Below, piece by piece: positions 1 through 6,710 of a stretch of 64,000 nt of DNA. The translations under genes were made by a program, and so were the position numbers. Below the pieces are notes generated by a model. The model had not been told where the DNA came from. It was given only the letters and a program-made list of their open reading frames with translations, and did not search any database. Numbering within the stretch: the stretch's first letter is position 1; each line of letters starts with the position of its first letter. Source of the stretch: a virus; IMG/VR virus record IMGVR_UViG_3300017971_000214, positions 1-64,000 of that record. The stretch is one strand, 5' to 3'.

Positions 1-81
1 AGAAGCCGGGCGGCATCTGATGCCGGGGTAGTGTGAGGTTCGAGCGCCAGCTCGACCGGGTAGCTCACACGGCTGGCGGTA

Positions 82-109
82 TTGACAATCCGCCTCCATA
101 TGTTATGGT
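82..109 (+). promoter_or_regulatory. sigma-70-type promoter of the TTGACAATC class
   Basis: TTGACA at 82-87, a 16-bp spacer containing ATATGT, and TATGGT at 104-109. The same -35 plus ATC and the ATGTGATA-like end of the spacer recur at 2305, 3777, 5623, 36276 and 47228. The nearest convincing gene starts at 809, so any transcript would have a leader of about 700 nt. Confidence 0.6.
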
Positions 110-808
110 GGTCGAACTGGGACGCCGTATCGGGCGACGGTGGGTGGAGGGGCTTGCGAGACTGAACGAAGGTACGGACATTGGAGCGGGCGCTGCGCCG
201 GAATGAGCTAGCGATCGAATGCATGCCCTTCGGCTCGAAGGTTGGAACGGGGCAGGGAAGGAACAGCGGTACGGGTGTCGACTGGAAGACGGGTACGATG
301 GCGCGACGGAGAGTGAAGAACCATGCGTGCATGGGGCGAGCGCGGGACCCGGAGAACCGGTCGAGGAAGGACTGCTGCTGCGGGGGGCATCAAGGACGTA
401 GGGGTCGGAAGAAGCGCCGGCCCTGGCAACCCCGAAGGAAGTAACCCAAGGACGGGGGAGGGTACGACCGATGATCTAGTCGGCAGGGAGCCAGACCGAG
501 CACCGGAAGAGCGGCTAGTACGTATGTTGGCCGGGAGGAACGTCCGAATCGACGTGAGCAAGAGCGCAAAGGTCGTGGGTCGGAGCGGGAGAGACGGTCG
601 ATGGAAAGCGCGTCAGAGGGTCGGTAGGTCCGGCAGACCGGATGAAGGTCGGTAGGCGTGCACGGCTGGCCGTGGGCAAGAAGAAGCGGTGGGGGGCGTG
701 ATAGGAGAGGAGCCCGAACGAACAACAGCGGGTGGTGCGGGTCGCAGGGTTGAAGGAACGTGAGATAGAACGCGCAAAGTTGGCACAGTTGTTGTAGGGT
801 TGCACAGC
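110..808 (+). other. gene-free leader region, G- and A-rich
   Basis: I see no convincing gene in these 700 bases. Open frames exist on both strands, but their translations are Arg/Gly/Ser-rich and look like by-products of base composition. The plus strand is rich in GGA, CGGA and GGTCGG. Similar purine-rich, gene-free stretches lie at 10110-10227, 10663-10817, 14254-14553, 31966-32135 and 35253-35360. It may be the untranslated leader of the promoter at 82, or an untranslated RNA. Nothing specific can be assigned. Confidence 0.4.
771..796 (+). promoter_or_regulatory. operator half-match plus sigma-54-like promoter of the Fis-like gene
   Basis: The sequence CGCGCA-AAGTT-GGCACA at 771-787 matches the right half of the TGTGCA-N5-KGCACA repeat found at nine other places in the first 10 kb. 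The right half is also the -24 part of a TTGGCACA-N4-TTGTA element at 780-796, which has GT where the two sister promoters have GC. The ATG of the Fis-like gene lies 14 nt past this point, the same spacing as at 1273 and 6403. Autoregulation is an inference. Confidence 0.5.
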
Positions 809-1063
809 ATGGGACAAGAGAAGAGAAGCCGCACGGCGAGCTTCCTGCTCGGGGCTCAGCTCCGTAGCGGGGACAAGAGCGCCATCAAGCGGGTGGTGGA
901 AGCGTACAAGCAGACGAGTGGGAACGAGGTCAAGGCCGCGGAGCTACTGGATGTTCCGCGCCGGACGTTGATCAACTGGCGCAACGTCGTGCCCGAGCTG
1001 GAGACCGCGCTGCGCGAGGCCCGCGAGGCCCGCGAGGCCCGAGACGAGGCCGCCGAGGGCTAG
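809..1063 (+). CDS. Fis-type helix-turn-helix regulator
   Basis: An 84-residue protein that is little more than a Fis/HTH_8-type DNA-binding domain. Residues ~30-60 read AYKQTSGNEVKAAELLDVPR followed by RTLINW, the recognition helix of the family that ends sigma-54 enhancer-binding proteins and Fis. The C-terminal tail is a charged helix built on an REAREA repeat. It has no AAA+ or receiver domain, so it cannot activate sigma-54 RNA polymerase alone; it may repress, or compete with a host activator. NtrC/Fis-type domains bind inverted repeats of the TGCAC-N-GTGCA kind, and such repeats (TGTGCA-N5-KGCACA) lie before and after this gene. I chose the ATG at 809 over the in-frame TTG at 800 because it lies 14 nt from the promoter element, as at 1302 and 6432. 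DNA binding is well supported; the target is inferred. Confidence 0.75.
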   Translation: MGQEKRSRTASFLLGAQLRSGDKSAIKRVVEAYKQTSGNEVKAAELLDVPRRTLINWRNVVPELETALREAREAREARDEAAEG

Positions 1064-1079
1064 GCACGATCCTTGCGCC

Positions 1080-1231
1080 TGTGCATTGTTTGCACAGCAC
1101 CACGACGTGGATGTCGTGGGTCGATCTTTCTGGTTGATCTTCCGTAGTTAGATCGTCGGCGCTCGACGAGCCCGCCAGCGATCCACTACTTACACGATCC
1201 TTTGCCCGAATAGGTGTGCACTGTTTGCATA
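1080..1231. promoter_or_regulatory. two TGTGCA-N5-TGCACA operators (1080-1096 and 1215-1231)
   Basis: 1080-1096 is a perfect inverted repeat TGTGCA-TTGTT-TGCACA; 1215-1231 is TGTGCA-CTGTT-TGCATA. They lie about 190 and 58 bp before the -24 element at 1273, as upstream activating sites do at sigma-54 promoters. The same pair (6258 and 6345) precedes the promoter at 6403, with the proximal site at an identical 58-bp distance. No gene lies in 1064-1301. Confidence 0.65.
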
Positions 1232-1263
1232 GATGCCCCCTCCCCAAGTACTTGATCTTACTG

Positions 1264-1289
1264 TGTGCACAGTTGGCACACCAAGTGCA
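1264..1289 (+). promoter_or_regulatory. operator overlapping a sigma-54-like promoter
   Basis: TGTGCA-CAGTT-GGCACA at 1264-1280 overlaps TTGGCACA-CCAA-GTGCA at 1273-1289. The latter fits the sigma-54 consensus (GG, ten bases, GC). No sigma-70 -35/-10 pair is visible. The ATG at 1302 is 14 nt after the C of the -12 GC, so the transcript would be essentially leaderless. Confidence 0.6.
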
Positions 1290-1301
1290 ATGCTTGGGGG
1301 T

Positions 1302-1601
1302 ATGAACGCGACGCAGATCAAAGGGCTCGAAGACACCATCCGCGCGAAGGCCGAGCGCGCGCACGCGCAGTATCCGCAGTACGCGGGGCACTGGGACGCG
1401 GACAAGGGCTGGAAGCTGGTGCAGGTGACGCGCCGGGTGAAGACCAAGTTCGGCGAGGCGTTCCGCAAGGGCGAGCTGTCGCTGGGTCGGGTGGAGACCT
1501 TGGACCTGGGTGGTGACGAGCCGGAGACGGTGTGGAACGTCTACAGCGTCAAGAACGGGATCGACACGATCCTTCGTCTGCGCGAGGCGGTGGAGGTCTG
1601 A
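1302..1601 (+). CDS. hypothetical protein, 99 aa
   Basis: A basic protein with a helical N-terminal half (ATQIKGLEDTIRAKAERAHA) and a second half containing RRVKTKFGEAFRKGEL and VWNVYSVKNGIDTILRLREA. I do not recognise the family. It is the first gene of a tightly overlapping set (1302-2308) driven by the sigma-54-like element at 1273. In-frame ATGs at 1290 and 1302 are both possible; 1302 is chosen for its fixed distance from the promoter and the GGGGG just before it. The next gene starts 1 nt after its stop. Confidence 0.7.
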   Translation: MNATQIKGLEDTIRAKAERAHAQYPQYAGHWDADKGWKLVQVTRRVKTKFGEAFRKGELSLGRVETLDLGGDEPETVWNVYSVKNGIDTILRLREAVEV

Positions 1602-1602
1602 G

Positions 1603-1839
1603 ATGCGGCGCTTGGGGCTATTGACTGCTGAAGAAGTCGAGAGGATGCGCGAGCTGTACGCGAGCGGGCCGCTGACTCGGCGGCCGGTGGACGCGGGGCT
1701 CATCGCCAAGGGCTGGGCGGAGCCGTATGACGACGAGCCCGCTGTGGACTGCGCGCCTGGGGCGTATCGAGCGGACAACGGGGCTCCCTGCTTGTACGAC
1801 GAGCAGGGGTCGGTACAGGACTGTTGGAGGAAGAGATGA
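1603..1839 (+). CDS. hypothetical protein, 78 aa
   Basis: Small, moderately acidic protein starting MRRLGLLTAEEVERMRELYA, with two cysteines near YDDEPAVDCAPGAY and one near the C-terminus. No known domain seen. ATG 1603 has GGAGGT about 10 nt upstream. Its stop overlaps the next start (ATGA at 1836), so the two are probably translationally coupled. Confidence 0.65.
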   Translation: MRRLGLLTAEEVERMRELYASGPLTRRPVDAGLIAKGWAEPYDDEPAVDCAPGAYRADNGAPCLYDEQGSVQDCWRKR

Positions 1840-2201
1840 GTAGGAGAGGCACACCGTTGAGCAAGTTGAACTGGCGATACGCGCCGGGGCCGGGAGATCT
1901 CGGGAGCCCTCCGGAGGACGACCCGTTGGCACTCTGCGACGAGTGCGGGGACGAGTTCGAGTACGACCCGAAGGAGTACATGGACGCGGACGAGGACGGT
2001 GTGTACTGCACGCCGCCGGATCTCTGCGAAGAGTGCCAGTCGAAGCGGGACCAGTTCGAGCGGATCAACCAGTACATCGACGCGACGGCCTGTTGCGAGG
2101 CCGTGCAGTTCATCATCGAGCAGGGCCTGGGTTGGGACTTCGCTGAGGACCTGGAAGCGGAAGCCGAGGCCGCTAAGAAGGCAGAGGAGAAGGAGTCGTG
2201 A
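1836..2201 (+). CDS. zinc-ribbon protein, 121 aa
   Basis: Acidic protein with two CxxC pairs, CDECG near residue 35 and CEEC near residue 66, spaced like a four-cysteine zinc ribbon, then a helical, Glu/Ala-rich C-terminus. Function unknown; such ribbons usually mediate nucleic-acid or protein contacts. ATG 1836 has GGAGGAAG directly upstream and overlaps the previous stop. The stop overlaps the GTG start of the next small gene. Confidence 0.7.
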   Translation: MSRRGTPLSKLNWRYAPGPGDLGSPPEDDPLALCDECGDEFEYDPKEYMDADEDGVYCTPPDLCEECQSKRDQFERINQYIDATACCEAVQFIIEQGLGWDFAEDLEAEAEAAKKAEEKES

Positions 2202-2308
2202 AGCTGTTGGATGAGTACGCTTCGGCTACTGAAGCTAACCTGAAGACTTTGGAGGAGCTTACCGGGTTTCGGTCGACGGTCGACGGGAGGGCGATCTTTT
2301 ATCCTTGA
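2198..2308 (+). CDS. small hypothetical protein, 36 aa
   Basis: GTG start overlapping the previous stop (GTGA), preceded by GGAGAAGGAG. The peptide starts VKLLDEYASATEANLKTLEE and ends RAIFYP. Its stop codon TGA lies inside the TTGACA -35 box of the next promoter. The good ribosome site, the coupling and the compact fit between neighbours support it; no function can be assigned. Confidence 0.55.
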   Translation: MKLLDEYASATEANLKTLEELTGFRSTVDGRAIFYP

Positions 2309-2332
2309 CAATCGCGGGCTATATGATAATAT
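2305..2332 (+). promoter_or_regulatory. sigma-70-type promoter, TTGACAATC class
   Basis: TTGACA 2305-2310, 16-bp spacer ending CTATATGA, TAATAT 2327-2332, the best -10 match in the window. Transcription should start near 2339, 20 nt before the ATG at 2359 with a GGGAG site between. Confidence 0.75.
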
Positions 2333-2358
2333 TGTATCTGTACCTGGGAGATACTACG

Positions 2359-2943
2359 ATGACGAAGGCAACTGGATGGACGAAGGCGGAGATCATCGAA
2401 CTGGTCGAGAGCAACGACCGCGCGGTTGAGCGAGCTGTGCTCGCGCTCTACGCCAGGCAGACGGATGACGAGCAGACGGGTGGCTACACGGGCCACCTGA
2501 ACGCTCGTGGGTTCAACAAGGCGGACGCGAGCTACGGCTCGTACTGCGCGCGTTGGGTCAAGAAGGGCAACCATCTGACCGGGAAGCACCTGGGGCGTTG
2601 CCGCGCGCTGGTGAAGAAGTACCACCGGCAGCTGGTGGAGGAAGCGAACCTGAAGCTCGCCCGCGCGCTGGTGGAGGCGTTCACCGTGTTGGCCGAGCGA
2701 ACGGAGGAGAAGGAGCCTGAGGTGGAGGCGGAGGCGCCGAAGCTGGGGGCGCAGCTGGAGCTGACCTCGGTGCCGAGCCCCTGCGACGGGTGCTACATCA
2801 AGGCGAAGGGCAACTGCAGCAACGGATGGATCTGGCAGCACGGTTCCGAGTACCCCTGCTCGACCGCGTATCCGAACTACGGACAGGAGAGCCCGGCAGT
2901 GGCGAAGAACCTGTCTCTCTATCTGAATAAAGGCGGGCAGTAG
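2359..2943 (+). CDS. hypothetical protein, 194 aa
   Basis: Begins TKATGWTKAEIIELVESNDR. Residues ~30-90 include a conserved-looking stretch with QTGGYTGHLNARGFNKADAS, where YGSYCARWV and a basic helix follow, which reads like a phage protein acting on nucleic acid. An acidic linker EKEPEVEAEAP leads to a C-terminal part with four cysteines (CDGCYIKAKGNCSNGW and YPCST). No family recognised. ATG 2359 is chosen over upstream alternative starts because it sits 8 nt after GGGAG and downstream of the promoter at 2305. Confidence 0.7.
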   Translation: MTKATGWTKAEIIELVESNDRAVERAVLALYARQTDDEQTGGYTGHLNARGFNKADASYGSYCARWVKKGNHLTGKHLGRCRALVKKYHRQLVEEANLKLARALVEAFTVLAERTEEKEPEVEAEAPKLGAQLELTSVPSPCDGCYIKAKGNCSNGWIWQHGSEYPCSTAYPNYGQESPAVAKNLSLYLNKGGQ

Positions 2944-2945
2944 TC

Positions 2946-3755
2946 ATTTGGATCTTCACCCCATTCGGGTTTCTGAGCGTCGTCGCTCACCGAGACATCA
3001 AGAAGTCCGTGCTCGTTCGAGCGCGGGCGAAGAAGGACTTGGAGCAGTTCCGGGAGAAGTACTGCAAGCGGCTCGGGCCGATCACCTTCCTGGATTGGTC
3101 GGACTATCCCTACCGAGCTACGGTGGGGCGGTGGGCCTTCGCACACGCGATGTTCAAGATCTCCCTGGACCTCACCTACACGAACTTCAAGTCCTCCGTG
3201 AAGGACAACAAGCGCCACAACGTCTACATGAAGGTGTGGACCGTCATGCGCGAGGCCGAACGCAACGGCAACATGGGCGACGAGCAAGCCGCCAAGCGCG
3301 GCCGTGCCAAGCAGTACCACCGGGGCTACACCCCGAGCACTGCCGCCGGCCAGCGCTTCTTCGAGTGGCATGGCGACAGTCAGTGGTGGCTCGATGACGA
3401 GGACGAGGACCGAGGCAAGAAGAAGAAGGGGAAGGCCAAGAAGGGCAACGGCAAGGCCAAGAAGCTAAAGGCTCGCGACGCCGACATCCCCGACCTCCCC
3501 ATCGACCCGCCCTCCCACGAGGAGCTGTGCGAGCGCGAGGAGCAGATGGCCCGCGACGCTGGCGTCTTCGACGACGACATCATCAACGACCCCTTCGGCT
3601 GGGACGACGGGCTCGGAGGCCGGAGCGAGTCCTACGATGACGAGGACCCAGACGGAGACGCCGGGATGGACCGCGGCGAGCTAGCCGACGAGCCTGGCGG
3701 GGTGCTGGAGTTCGACTCGATCAACGACGTGATCAACCACTTCAAAGCGAAGTGA
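2946..3755 (+). CDS. conserved WIFTPFGFLSVV-type protein, probable AUU start
   Basis: 269 aa if started at ATT 2946. The N-terminus WIFTPFGFLSVVAHRDIKKS followed by VLVRARAKKDLEQF closely resembles a widespread bacterial/phage hypothetical family that begins with exactly this block. The first ATG/GTG/TTG in frame is GTG 3009, which would remove it. An in-frame TAA at 2928 limits the start to ATT 2946 (AGGCGGG about 8 nt upstream) or rarer codons. The middle contains FLDWSDYPYRATVGRWAFAH; residues from ~155 are a lysine-rich patch (GKKKKGKAKKGNGKAKK) and the tail is Asp/Glu-rich, likely disordered. Function unknown. Confidence 0.7.
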   Translation: MWIFTPFGFLSVVAHRDIKKSVLVRARAKKDLEQFREKYCKRLGPITFLDWSDYPYRATVGRWAFAHAMFKISLDLTYTNFKSSVKDNKRHNVYMKVWTVMREAERNGNMGDEQAAKRGRAKQYHRGYTPSTAAGQRFFEWHGDSQWWLDDEDEDRGKKKKGKAKKGNGKAKKLKARDADIPDLPIDPPSHEELCEREEQMARDAGVFDDDIINDPFGWDDGLGGRSESYDDEDPDGDAGMDRGELADEPGGVLEFDSINDVINHFKAK

Positions 3756-3776
3756 ACTGAGGCCGATCTTTTATCC

Positions 3777-3804
3777 TTGACTATCGCAAACCATGTGATA
3801 TATT
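3777..3804 (+). promoter_or_regulatory. sigma-70-type promoter, TTGACTATC class
   Basis: TTGACT 3777-3782, 16-bp spacer ending CCATGTGA, TATATT 3799-3804. Transcription should start about 3811, the A of the ATG of the nicotinamidase-like gene, so the mRNA would be leaderless. Confidence 0.7.
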
Positions 3805-3810
3805 GGAGTC

Positions 3811-4434
3811 ATGATGGACGCTAGGGATGTTGTTTTCGTGGACGTGGACACCCAGCGGGACTTCTGTCTGGCGGACGGCGCGCTGGCGGTGAAGGACGCT
3901 CCTGTGGAGGCGTTCCGGCGCCTGACCGCGCTGGCCGTCAAGAAGAAGATCCCAATTGTGGGTTCTGTCGACTCACACCCCTTCGATGACCCCGAGTTCG
4001 AGACCTTCCCGCCCCACTGCGTGAAGGGCACCGAGGGGCAGCTGAAGGTGGAGGGCACGCTGCCCGAGCGCAGCCGCTTCGTGGCGATCCACGAGGGCGC
4101 TACGCCGGCTCTCGCCGACCTCCGGTGCGGTGCGGCCCAAGCCGCCTACCTGGAGAAGCAGACCTTCAGCATCTTTTCTCACCCCGAAGCTACGGACCTG
4201 CTCCTCGCGCTCAGCCGGGACATCGCCGTGGTATACGGTGTCGCCACCGACTACTGCATCAAGGCCGCCGTTCTCGGGCTCCGTGAGCGCGCCTACGAGG
4301 TCTACGTCGTCACCGACGCCATCGCCGGAGTCGCCCCCGATACCGACGCCGAGGCACGGGATGAGATGGTCCGAGCTGGCGCCGTGTTCATCACCGAGAA
4401 AGAGCTGAGTCAGGCGCTGAACAAAGCCGCCTGA
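3811..4434 (+). CDS. pncA-like: nicotinamidase-like cysteine hydrolase (isochorismatase family)
   Basis: 207 aa, usual length for the family. Nicotinamidases hydrolyse nicotinamide to nicotinate and ammonia, the first step of deamidating NAD salvage. Visible family features are the N-terminal Asp in VFVDVDTQRDF, the DSHPFDDPEF and FPPHCVKGTEG metal/substrate segments, the catalytic Lys in EKQTFS, and the nucleophile Cys in YGVATDYCIK. The second His of the usual DxH-x5-H metal site is not evident, so another isochorismatase-fold activity is possible. A nicotinate phosphoribosyltransferase lies at 7492, which supports the NAD role. It has its own promoter at 3777 and an ATG at the expected transcription start; ATG 3814 is an alternative. 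Confidence 0.85.
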   Translation: MMDARDVVFVDVDTQRDFCLADGALAVKDAPVEAFRRLTALAVKKKIPIVGSVDSHPFDDPEFETFPPHCVKGTEGQLKVEGTLPERSRFVAIHEGATPALADLRCGAAQAAYLEKQTFSIFSHPEATDLLLALSRDIAVVYGVATDYCIKAAVLGLRERAYEVYVVTDAIAGVAPDTDAEARDEMVRAGAVFITEKELSQALNKAA

Positions 4435-4460
4435 ACGCCAGCTCGACGCCAGCTGGCGGT

Positions 4461-4484
4461 CGATGCGTCCATGTGGACGTATCG
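4461..4484. repeat. hairpin with core CGTCCA-TG-TGGACG
   Basis: Perfect 14-bp palindrome CGTCCATGTGGACG at 4466-4479, flanked by complementary CGAT and ATCG arms. The same 16-bp core GCGTCCATGTGGACGT recurs at 23774-23789 with different but also complementary outer arms (GGGACAT/ATGTCCC). Both copies sit just after a stop codon and before the next gene, so operator and terminator-like roles are both possible. Confidence 0.6.
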
Positions 4485-4546
4485 GCGGAGGGCTCGCAAA
4501 CTCCCCCTATGCTATCCAGACGCCACCTGCTAATATCGTGGCTCTT

Positions 4547-5173
4547 ATGGAGGAGTCGTTCACGGTAGAGAAGCACGAGCTGAAGGCCCTGGCGGCCTTC
4601 GTGAGCAAGAGCTGGGACCGCTCGCGCCTGACGAGCCTCTACTTCTACGAGGATGGGGCGCTGGCGGCATCGGACGGGCACACGCTGGTGGTCCGGGAGC
4701 ACCGGAAGACCCCCCAGACGAAACGGCCAGAGCGCCAGAAGGTCTTCGGGGTTCCGAAGGACTCGCTGGCGAGGCTCATCGGCGCGCTCGGCCCGAAGCA
4801 GGCGGTGAGAATCGGGCCGCTGGCGGACGAGGGCTGGGGGGAGTTTGAGATCTACGACCCCGCGCCAGGCTGGGACGGCCCTGGCGTGCCAGTGATGAAG
4901 GGCCACGTGATACTCAACACGGAGTCGGAGCCCCCGAGCTTCTTCAAGGTCGTCCCCGAGTTGGAGTCTGGCGTACCCGCAGCGGGGAAGGTCGGCTTCA
5001 ACCTGGACTACCTGCGGAAAGTGGATTTGATCCGCATCGCCTGTGGCCATCGAGCTGGCAGAGGCGTCGAGATGTACCCGCCTCGGGAGGAGCTGGCGCC
5101 TGCGGTGTTCCGGGTGGAAGCCTATGGATCTGACTTCCACTGGCTGGCGGTCATCATGCCCCTCAGAATCTGA
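4547..5173 (+). CDS. beta-clamp-like DNA polymerase processivity factor homologue (short)
   Basis: 208 aa, against about 370 for bacterial DnaN. Family signs are LYFYEDGALAASDGHTLVVR near residues 28-47, resembling the beta-clamp ATDGHRLAV segment, and a C-terminus ending HWLAVIMPLRI, like the MPMRL end of beta clamps. A protein of this length would hold about two of three clamp domains, so it could form a ring with a different subunit number or be a clamp-related inhibitor. ATG 4547 is preceded by TAATAT at 4531-4536, giving a nearly leaderless message; the GGAGG after the ATG is not a usable ribosome site. Assignment rests on short motifs and is tentative. Confidence 0.5.
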   Translation: MEESFTVEKHELKALAAFVSKSWDRSRLTSLYFYEDGALAASDGHTLVVREHRKTPQTKRPERQKVFGVPKDSLARLIGALGPKQAVRIGPLADEGWGEFEIYDPAPGWDGPGVPVMKGHVILNTESEPPSFFKVVPELESGVPAAGKVGFNLDYLRKVDLIRIACGHRAGRGVEMYPPREELAPAVFRVEAYGSDFHWLAVIMPLRI

Positions 5174-5208
5174 TGGGGGAGTTTGGGGACTCGTGTACAC
5201 TGCGGCCC

Positions 5209-5529
5209 GTGAATCGCCAGGACCCGCCAGCGTTCGTCGTCTCGATGCGCCGCCACATCCACATGGATGGGGACCGGCGCCCTGGCGCGCTAGCTCGGGA
5301 ACCGTTGGGCTACGGGAGCTGGATGCTGCTGGTTCTGACAGTCGGAATCACTCTGGCGCTGACGATGGAGACGTGTGATGGACGTGGAGATCAAAGGGGA
5401 CAAGAAGGAAGTACTCCGACGCCTCGTGGCCCCCTTCTTCGAGCAAGGGACCAAGCCCGTCTACGTAGCCCAGTGCTGTGGCCGGCTGTTTGCCGGGGCC
5501 GAGACCCCGAAGGGGTGCCGGGTGTGTGA
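5209..5529 (+). CDS. possible small membrane protein, doubtful
   Basis: An open frame of 106 codons from GTG 5209 with one convincing membrane helix, GSWMLLVLTVGITLAL, near residues 48-63. It overlaps the better-supported gene at 5378 by about 150 bp, and beyond ~5378 its sequence reads as a by-product. If real, the true product may be only the part up to that point or may be nonfunctional. If not, 5174-5377 is a 200-bp intergenic stretch without other features. Confidence 0.3.
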   Translation: MNRQDPPAFVVSMRRHIHMDGDRRPGALAREPLGYGSWMLLVLTVGITLALTMETCDGRGDQRGQEGSTPTPRGPLLRARDQARLRSPVLWPAVCRGRDPEGVPGV

Positions 5530-5626
5530 GTGCGTGCCCGCCTACGTGGGCTTCGACTCGCTGGACGAGGTGGACCCGGCCCATATCCCGGAGCAGCCGG
5601 AAGTCCGCGAGTCTTACCGCTCTTGA
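5378..5626 (+). CDS. cysteine-containing small protein, 82 aa
   Basis: Starts MDVEIKGDKKEVLRRLVAPF and contains QCCGRLF and CRVCECV, four to five cysteines that could bind zinc. The C-terminus is acidic and ends near the -35 of the promoter at 5623. Function unknown. ATG 5378 preferred over the adjacent ATG 5375. Confidence 0.6.
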   Translation: MDVEIKGDKKEVLRRLVAPFFEQGTKPVYVAQCCGRLFAGAETPKGCRVCECVPAYVGFDSLDEVDPAHIPEQPEVRESYRS

Positions 5627-5651
5627 CAATACCTTACCCATATGTTATGGG
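5623..5651 (+). promoter_or_regulatory. sigma-70-type promoter, TTGACAATA class
   Basis: TTGACA 5623-5628, 17-bp spacer ending CATATGT, TATGGG 5646-5651. The expected transcription start falls on the ATG at 5658, implying a leaderless transcript. The -10 region also forms an inverted repeat, ATACC...GGTAT. Confidence 0.7.
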
Positions 5652-5657
5652 TATTGT

Positions 5658-6161
5658 ATGAACGACGGACACGCATCGGGCGGAGAGTACAGAACGAGAC
5701 CATGGAATGAAGCCATTAAGGCGGAAACACGCATAGGCGACAATGTGATCCTAGTCGAAATGCAACCTGGCAACGGGACTCGGTACGGCGTGACCTTCGT
5801 GTACGTGCCGAAGGACATCGCCGGGCCGGACGCGCCTCGGTCGTACATCAACGCGCCCTGTTGGATCGTATCCCTGGCAGACATGAACTGTGCGATGGAG
5901 GTGGCCGACACGGGCAACCTGCTGCACTGGGGCTACGTGGCGGAGAAGATGAGCAGCCGACGCCGGGATTCGATGGGGCCAGCTGATGCTGTGCCTCTTG
6001 CGGAGCTGATCGGTCGGGTCACCGGGAGGCCGGTGGTCAGCTCGGCGGAGCAGGAGCAGCGCGACGCGGCAGCGCGCGCCGAGGCTGAGCGCGAGCGCAA
6101 GGAACGGGAGGCCGAGATGCTGCCTCCGATCGACCAGCTGCGGGGCCAGGAAGGCCCCTAG
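5658..6161 (+). CDS. hypothetical protein, 167 aa
   Basis: Globular N-terminal part (DNVILVEMQPGNGTRYGVTF, CWIVSLADMNCAMEV) with a short beta-rich pattern, then a long charged helix, EQRDAAARAEAERERKEREA, likely a coiled coil. No family recognised. The ATG coincides with the predicted transcription start of the promoter at 5623. It is followed by a regulatory gap and probably forms a single-gene unit. Confidence 0.7.
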   Translation: MNDGHASGGEYRTRPWNEAIKAETRIGDNVILVEMQPGNGTRYGVTFVYVPKDIAGPDAPRSYINAPCWIVSLADMNCAMEVADTGNLLHWGYVAEKMSSRRRDSMGPADAVPLAELIGRVTGRPVVSSAEQEQRDAAARAEAERERKEREAEMLPPIDQLRGQEGP

Positions 6162-6257
6162 AAACGACTTTCCCTCCTTCCGGGTACACACAGACCCCCT
6201 CGTCGGAAAGGCCCTCCAGAACGCCTCAGAGAGCCCTCCGGCGAGAGGGTTGATCTT

Positions 6258-6361
6258 TGTGCAAACATTGCACACCCCTGACAGGATCGTCATAGGAGAT
6301 AAGGTGAGCAATAACACGCGGTTAAGCCAAAGTGCCCCCATAGCTGTGAACTGTTTGCACA
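6258..6361. promoter_or_regulatory. two TGTGCA-N5-TGCACA operators (6258-6274 and 6345-6361)
   Basis: 6258-6274 is a perfect TGTGCA-AACAT-TGCACA; 6345-6361 is TGTGAA-CTGTT-TGCACA. They mirror the pair at 1080 and 1215. The proximal copy starts 49 bp before the promoter-overlapping repeat at 6394, exactly as 1215 does before 1264. The gap 6162-6431 otherwise holds no gene. Confidence 0.65.
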
Positions 6362-6393
6362 ACCGATCCTCTGTAAGTGCCCGATAACACTTG

Positions 6394-6419
6394 TGTGCAA
6401 TGTTGGCACAACTCGTGCA
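6394..6419 (+). promoter_or_regulatory. operator overlapping a sigma-54-like promoter
   Basis: TGTGCA-ATGTT-GGCACA at 6394-6410 overlaps TTGGCACA-ACTC-GTGCA at 6403-6419, with the GG and GC of the sigma-54 consensus ten bases apart. The ATG at 6432 lies 14 nt after the GC, the same as at 1302. Confidence 0.6.
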
Positions 6420-6431
6420 GTATGTATGGGC

Positions 6432-6710
6432 ATGCTCGACGCAATCACCAGCACCAGCCCTGAGACCCTTTCCTCCGACCTGCGCGACGGCGTCCTCGTC
6501 GTCAGCGTGTGCGACCTATTCGACGAGCTGTTCGGCGCGGACAGCTATCTGGTCGAGTACGACGTGACCTCTGCGGCGCTACGCGAGTGGTGCAACGTAT
6601 GGGGCGCGAGCTACTACGCGGAGCCGAGGGAGGACTACAACGAGTGGGCTGGTGTGAACCAGGCGCGCAGGGAGGGAAACGAGATCGTGGTGGTGGAGGA
6701 CTTGTCCTAA
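6432..6710 (+). CDS. hypothetical protein, 92 aa
   Basis: Acidic protein starting MLDAITSTSPETLSSDLRDG, with VVSVCDLFDELFGADSYLVE and a WCNVWGASYY segment. No family recognised. First gene of the unit that leads to the nicotinate phosphoribosyltransferase at 7492. ATG 6432 is preferred over ATG 6426 because of the conserved 14-nt distance to the promoter. Its stop overlaps the next start (TAATG). Confidence 0.65.
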   Translation: MLDAITSTSPETLSSDLRDGVLVVSVCDLFDELFGADSYLVEYDVTSAALREWCNVWGASYYAEPREDYNEWAGVNQARREGNEIVVVEDLS

